Assembly: GCA_964529155.1 (NCBI GenBank)
Contig: CAZGVV010000063.1
Span: forward strand, 1-10,630
Source: CAZGVV01 sp964529155
GTDB lineage: Bacteria > Pseudomonadota > Alphaproteobacteria > Rickettsiales > SXRF01
Length of the DNA: 10,630 nt
Direction: 5' to 3'
Part shown: positions 7,011 through 10,630 of the stretch, piece after piece
How positions within the stretch are numbered: the stretch's first letter is position 1
Layout: every line of letters begins with the position of its first letter
Made by a program: the position numbers and the translations under genes
The notes under the pieces: model-generated
Told to the model about the DNA's origin: nothing
Databases searched by the model: none
Seen by the model: the letters and a program-made list of their open reading frames with translations, nothing else

Positions 7011-7360
7011 CAGTCGATGATTCACGCACCATGCGCGACATGGTGACCCATGCCTTAAAAGGTGCAGGCTTCAATGTGGTTGCTGCCGAAGATGGCAAAG
7101 ACGCGCTGCGTGTTTTAAACGAAGGCGGCGTATATGACCTCATTATCACCGACCTCAACATGCCGGAAATGGATGGATTTGGATTGATTGAAAACGTACG
7201 CAGCAGCGGAAAGCATAAATACGTTCCGATCCTTATGCTTACCACAGAATCAGATGTGCAGAAAAAAGAACGTGGCAAAGCGATGGGTGCTACCGGATGG
7301 ATCGTAAAACCGTTCAATCCCGAAAAATTGGTGCAGATCGTCAATAAGGTGTGCCCATAA
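6992..7360 (+). CDS. cheY: CheY-type single-domain response regulator
   Basis: A 122-residue stand-alone receiver domain. The phosphorylation site is complete: Asp9/Asp10 in TVDDS, acceptor Asp54 in ITDLNMPEMDG, Thr84 in MLTTES and Lys106 in VKPFNP. There is no output domain, as in CheY. The start at 6992 (MAKTILTVDDS) is chosen over the upstream in-frame ATG at 6965 because GGGAGG lies 7 bases ahead of it and because it gives the normal CheY N-terminus; the earlier start would add nine residues not found in the family. It overlaps the STAS gene by 19 bp and is followed 24 bp later by cheA, the kinase expected to phosphorylate it. Whether the output is flagellar, pili or another target cannot be read from this window. 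Confidence 0.92.
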   Translation: MAKTILTVDDSRTMRDMVTHALKGAGFNVVAAEDGKDALRVLNEGGVYDLIITDLNMPEMDGFGLIENVRSSGKHKYVPILMLTTESDVQKKERGKAMGATGWIVKPFNPEKLVQIVNKVCP

Positions 7361-7384
7361 GCATTATTATAAAGGAATAGTGTC

Positions 7385-9415
7385 ATGAATGACATGGACG
7401 AGTTTAAGCAAATCTTCTTTACCGAATGCGCCGAGCTATTGGTGGATATGGAAGAACGGTTACTCAAGCTGGATGAGGGCGTGAGTGACAAGGAACAGTT
7501 AAACGCTATTTTCCGTTGCGCTCACTCGATTAAAGGTGGTTCCGGGGCATTTGGGCTTGATGCCATTATGCAATTCACCCACGTATTGGAAGCATTGCTT
7601 GATAAAATGCGTGATGGCTCACTGTTGCCTACGCGCGAGGCAATCGACATTCTGCTGAAATCTGCCGATATTGTTACACAAATGCTGGAAGCAGCCAAAA
7701 ACAATCAACCGATTGCCGATAATTTTGGCGGCGATATATTAATTGCGTTGCAGGCACTTACCAATGGTGCACCTGTAACCATGGTTGCGCCTGCCGCTAC
7801 GGCCATTGCGAAACCTGAAGCCGCGCAAGGTGATAGCCATTATACAATCAGCTTTAAACCCCATGAAGAATTATTCGCCAGCGGTAATGACCCCATCCTT
7901 GTTTTGCGTGAATTAGGGCGTTTGGGGAAAATTCAAGTAAATGCGGATATATCGCGTATTCCTCCTCTGGAGAGCATTGACGCCACCCATTGCGTGCTTG
8001 GCTGGAATATTGAATTACAGACCAGTGCTACGGAAGTAGCTGTTTCTGAGGTATTTGAGTTTGTGCAAGACATCAGCGATATAAAAATAACCAAGATTGA
8101 CCCGGTCGTCATTGCGCCAGCCGACACTGCCCATCCCAGTGAGCCGAGCGTTGCATCGCCTATGGCATCTCCAGCAGAACATGCGAAAAAAGCAGAAGAA
8201 CCTGCGGCCAAATCTGCCGGAACATCAATTCGTGTGGATTTAGATAAGGTAGATCGTCTGGTTAATATGGTTGGTGAATTAGTTATTACGGAAGCGATGT
8301 TGCGTGCGCAAGTACGTCATCTGTCAGAAGATGTCTTCTCGGGATTGCTGCGCGGCATTGACGAATTATCGCATCACACGCGTGAGCTGCAAGAAGCCGT
8401 GATGGCGGTGCGCATGCAACCGGTGAAGTCAATTTTCTCGCGTATTCCCCGCATAGTACGCGATACGGCCAGTCAATTGGGTAAAGAAATACAACTCATC
8501 ACGTCAGGTGAAAATACCGAAGTGGATAAAACCGTTATCGAGCAATTAGGTGATCCGCTTACACATATGATTCGCAATTCGTGTGACCATGGCATAGAAA
8601 CACCCGATCAGCGTGTGTGGAACGATAAGCCAGAGCACGGAACGATTCACCTGTCTGCTTATCACCGTTCCGGGCGGATTATCATTGAAATCAGCGATGA
8701 CGGCGCAGGCATCAACCGCGAGCGTGTGCTCTCTAAAGCCCGCGAAAAAGGATTGGTCGCAGCAGACGCGCAATTATCCGATGAAGAAATCGATCATCTG
8801 ATTTTCCTGCCAGGGTTTTCAACAGCAGAAAAAGTGACTTCCGTATCCGGTCGCGGTGTAGGGATGGACGTAGTGCGCCGGAATATCGAATCGCTTGGCG
8901 GAACGGTGCGTATTACCAATAACCCAGGAAAAGGCTCGGTATTTACCGTTTCTCTACCACTTACTCTTGCTATTCTGGATGGCATGATTGTGCGTGTGGG
9001 TGCAGAGAATTATATTGTTCCAATTACTACTATCATCGAGACGCTGCGGCCCAAAGCTGAAGAAGTGCATTACGTGCAAGGCAAGGGCGATGTGATCAAC
9101 GTGCGCGGCAATTTTGTGCCATTGGTTTATCTGCACCATATATTTGGCATTCAGGGCGCTGAGGTAGATTTGTCAAAAGCACTGATCGTATTGGTAGAAA
9201 GTGGCACCTCGCGCATGGGGCTTGTGGTGGATGAATTGGTCGGCCAGCAGCAGGTCGTGATTAAAAGTTTGGAAGCAAACTCTGATCCGGTGAAGGGTAT
9301 TTCCGGTGCAACGATTTTGGGTGATGGCAAAGTCTCGCTTATTCTGGAAATCAACGAGCTCAAAACGCTGTGCCAAGGGCAAAATGCGCAGATATCACTA
9401 GTCAAAGCTGCATAG
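7385..9415 (+). CDS. cheA: Chemotaxis histidine kinase CheA
   Basis: A 676-residue cytoplasmic kinase with the full class II architecture. P1 (Hpt) is at about 1-125 with phospho-accepting His47 in AHSIKGGSGAFG. A P2-like alpha/beta domain is at about 150-240, beginning HYTISFKPHEELFASGNDP, as in many proteobacterial CheA proteins. An Ala/Pro-rich linker (240-280) is followed by P3 dimerisation (DLDKVDRLVNMVGELVI, 285-301), P4 ATPase with N-box Asn398 and His402 in RNSCDHG, SDDGAGI (437-443) and GRGVGMD (489-495), and the CheW-like P5 from about 525 to the end. All catalytic motifs are present. AAAGGA lies about 8 bases before the ATG. It is the third gene of the STAS-cheY-cheA operon. Its usual partners CheW, CheR, CheB and a receptor are not downstream, so they must be encoded elsewhere if the pathway works. 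Confidence 0.95.
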   Translation: MNDMDEFKQIFFTECAELLVDMEERLLKLDEGVSDKEQLNAIFRCAHSIKGGSGAFGLDAIMQFTHVLEALLDKMRDGSLLPTREAIDILLKSADIVTQMLEAAKNNQPIADNFGGDILIALQALTNGAPVTMVAPAATAIAKPEAAQGDSHYTISFKPHEELFASGNDPILVLRELGRLGKIQVNADISRIPPLESIDATHCVLGWNIELQTSATEVAVSEVFEFVQDISDIKITKIDPVVIAPADTAHPSEPSVASPMASPAEHAKKAEEPAAKSAGTSIRVDLDKVDRLVNMVGELVITEAMLRAQVRHLSEDVFSGLLRGIDELSHHTRELQEAVMAVRMQPVKSIFSRIPRIVRDTASQLGKEIQLITSGENTEVDKTVIEQLGDPLTHMIRNSCDHGIETPDQRVWNDKPEHGTIHLSAYHRSGRIIIEISDDGAGINRERVLSKAREKGLVAADAQLSDEEIDHLIFLPGFSTAEKVTSVSGRGVGMDVVRRNIESLGGTVRITNNPGKGSVFTVSLPLTLAILDGMIVRVGAENYIVPITTIIETLRPKAEEVHYVQGKGDVINVRGNFVPLVYLHHIFGIQGAEVDLSKALIVLVESGTSRMGLVVDELVGQQQVVIKSLEANSDPVKGISGATILGDGKVSLILEINELKTLCQGQNAQISLVKAA

Positions 9416-9455
9416 TTAAGGCTGGCTGCGGCTTTGCAAAACTAGTTAATTTTTC
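9403..9455 (+). terminator. Possible terminator overlapping the end of cheA
   Basis: CAAAGCTGC (9403-9411) can pair with GCGGCTTTG (9428-9436): nine pairs including one G-T, around a 16-base loop that contains the cheA stop codon. AT-rich DNA with a short T run follows about 13 bases later (near 9450). The distance to the T run and the large loop make it a weak candidate. If real, it would separate porin transcription from the che operon. Confidence 0.3.
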
Positions 9456-9562
9456 CTTGTAAAATAATCATTTACTTGCGCCGTGCGATGGCTTACTCCA
9501 CACGGAGTGGTTGCTGTCTTTATGGAAAATTTATATCGCAATAAGTGAGCAAGGAGTAGGGT

Positions 9563-10594
9563 ATGCCAATCAATAAAAAATTACGCGCAGTACGGGTTTC
9601 TCTTTTAATCGGGTTTGGATTTTGCACACTTTCTAACGCTGTATGGGCGGAAGAAGGCGGCATTGATTTGAAATTTCTCTATACGGGTGAAGAGTGGTAT
9701 AATGCCAGCGGTGGCGCAAAGCGCGCATCGATGAATGTCAATAATTTTGATGTGCAATTGGCCGTGGATGGTGAAAAAGAATTTGGCTGGAACGGTGCAA
9801 CGTTTTTGCTTGATGGCCTCTATAACAATGGCCGCACGCCGGACCACTTAACCGGTGCATCGCAGCAAGTAAGCCCGATTAATGCGACCGGCCCACAAAT
9901 CGTCCGACTGTATCAGGCCTGGTATAATCAGGATTTTTATGAAGGCCGCACCTCTGTACTGGTCGGGTTATATGACTTGCATTCCGAATTTGGTGTGCTG
10001 GACAGCTCATTGCTGTTTTTCAATAGCGGAAATAGTTGGAATACAGCCATTAATCAGAGCGGACGTGCAGGTCCGTCGGTATTTCCTAACACATCACTGA
10101 GTTTGCGTGTGCGTGAGAAATTTGGTGATACCCAGGCGTGGACCTTGCAAGCGGCGGTATTGGATGGCGTACCTGATGATCCAAAAAATCCAAAACATAA
10201 TACCATTCATATTAACCATAAAAATGGCGCATTTCTGGTGGGTGAAGGCTCTTATCGTCCTGATGATAGTTTCAAGGCAATGCTGGGTTATTGGCGTTAC
10301 ACCGCGAAATTTGATGATCTGCTCGTGCTGGATGGTAGCGGAAATCCACGCCAGGACAGCGATAACCAGGGCGCGTATGCGGGGGTTCAGCAACGCCTTT
10401 ATACACTTAGCGAAAAGCGCACGGTGACAGGTTTTATTAGCGGGGGTATCGCTAATGATGACATCAATCATTTCGGTGAAACGCTGAATATAGGCGTGAA
10501 TATGAATGGTCCGTTTAAAAGCCGTGAAGCCGATCAGGTCGGGTTTGCGTGGAATTTGGCGCATAATGGCGACAGCTATAGTCATTTAACATAA
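9563..10594 (+). pseudogene. OprB-family carbohydrate-selective porin, 3'-truncated
   Basis: The reading frame encodes 343 residues of an outer-membrane beta-barrel porin of the OprB type, which admits sugars across the outer membrane. Residues 1-29 are a signal peptide (KK near the start, hydrophobic core VSLLIGFGFCTL, cleavage after AVWA). Family landmarks include FLYTGEEWYNASGG (39-52), the GLYNNGR segment, VGLYDLHSEFGVLDSSLLFFNS, SGRAGPSVFPNTSLSLRVR and LQAAVLDGVPDDPKNP. A strong AGGAG lies 6 bases before the ATG. Complete members normally continue through several more C-terminal strands and end in an aromatic-containing final strand needed for barrel insertion. Here the frame runs into the terminal inverted repeat at codon 339 (10577), which supplies YSHLT and a stop. 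The gene is therefore interrupted, either in the genome by an inserted element or only in this assembly. The native 3' end is not in the window. Confidence 0.85.
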
Positions 10595-10630
10595 TAATTT
10601 CTGATTCAAGAGTTGATCGATAGGTAGAGA
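10577..10630. repeat. Right arm of the 54-bp perfect terminal inverted repeat
   Basis: This is the exact reverse complement of bases 2-55. It begins with TATAGTC inside the porin frame, so the last five codons and stop of that frame belong to the repeat rather than to the porin family. See the left arm for interpretation: an insertion-sequence end or another genomic repeat at which the sequence stops. Confidence 0.9.

Noticed and set aside
6931..7491. 186-codon minus-strand open frame over cheY and the start of cheA
   Set aside because: It is antisense to genes with complete catalytic motifs, is low-complexity Ser-rich, and has no ribosome binding site or family resemblance.
9495..9508. ACTCC-ACAC-GGAGT hairpin before the porin
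   Set aside because: The five-pair stem has no T run and no known regulatory match; it is too weak to call as a terminator or riboswitch.
10094..10585. 163-codon minus-strand open frame over the porin
   Set aside because: It is the antisense shadow of the clear OprB reading frame and shows no recognisable protein features.

Overview
The window looks like a piece of a Gram-negative proteobacterial chromosome. An OprB-type outer-membrane porin with a signal peptide gives the Gram-negative assignment. A CheY-CheA pair preceded by a STAS protein recalls the cheX/cheS-cheY-cheA order of many Alphaproteobacteria, but the class is inferred and a gammaproteobacterium is not excluded. Base composition is moderate (low to mid 40s % GC, judged by eye). 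Nothing in the window is an rRNA, tRNA, CRISPR array, transposase or phage gene.

Left part (1-2257), an accessory-looking stretch of small unrelated genes: a CsaA-type tRNA-binding protein (+), an unrecognised 117-residue membrane-anchored or exported protein (+), and a nucleoside hydrolase (-). A GC-rich 32-51 bp repeat lies in the same orientation after the first gene, after the second gene, and upstream of the third, so the second gene and the hydrolase gene are each bracketed by direct copies of it.

Middle part (2258-6416, minus strand): a six-helix DUF1275/YoaK membrane protein follows a very large hybrid sensor kinase. The kinase carries a seven-helix MHYT sensor, a periplasmic region, HisKA, HATPase, receiver and Hpt domains, so a whole phosphorelay is on one chain.

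Right part (6597-10594, plus strand): divergently from the kinase runs a tightly packed STAS - CheY - CheA operon. It encodes the signalling core of a chemosensory pathway, but cheW, cheR, cheB and receptor genes do not follow. An OprB-family carbohydrate porin comes next and is cut off at its 3' end.

The two ends of the window are a perfect 54-bp inverted repeat (2-55 and 10577-10630). The right copy begins inside the porin reading frame and supplies its last five codons and stop. The simplest reading is that both ends run into the same repeated element, probably an insertion sequence in opposite orientations, and that the assembly stopped there. I found no convincing new multi-gene defence or biosynthetic system. 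The points most worth a second look are the terminal inverted repeat with the broken porin, the repeat-bracketed single genes, and the MHYT phosphorelay kinase facing a reduced chemosensory operon.
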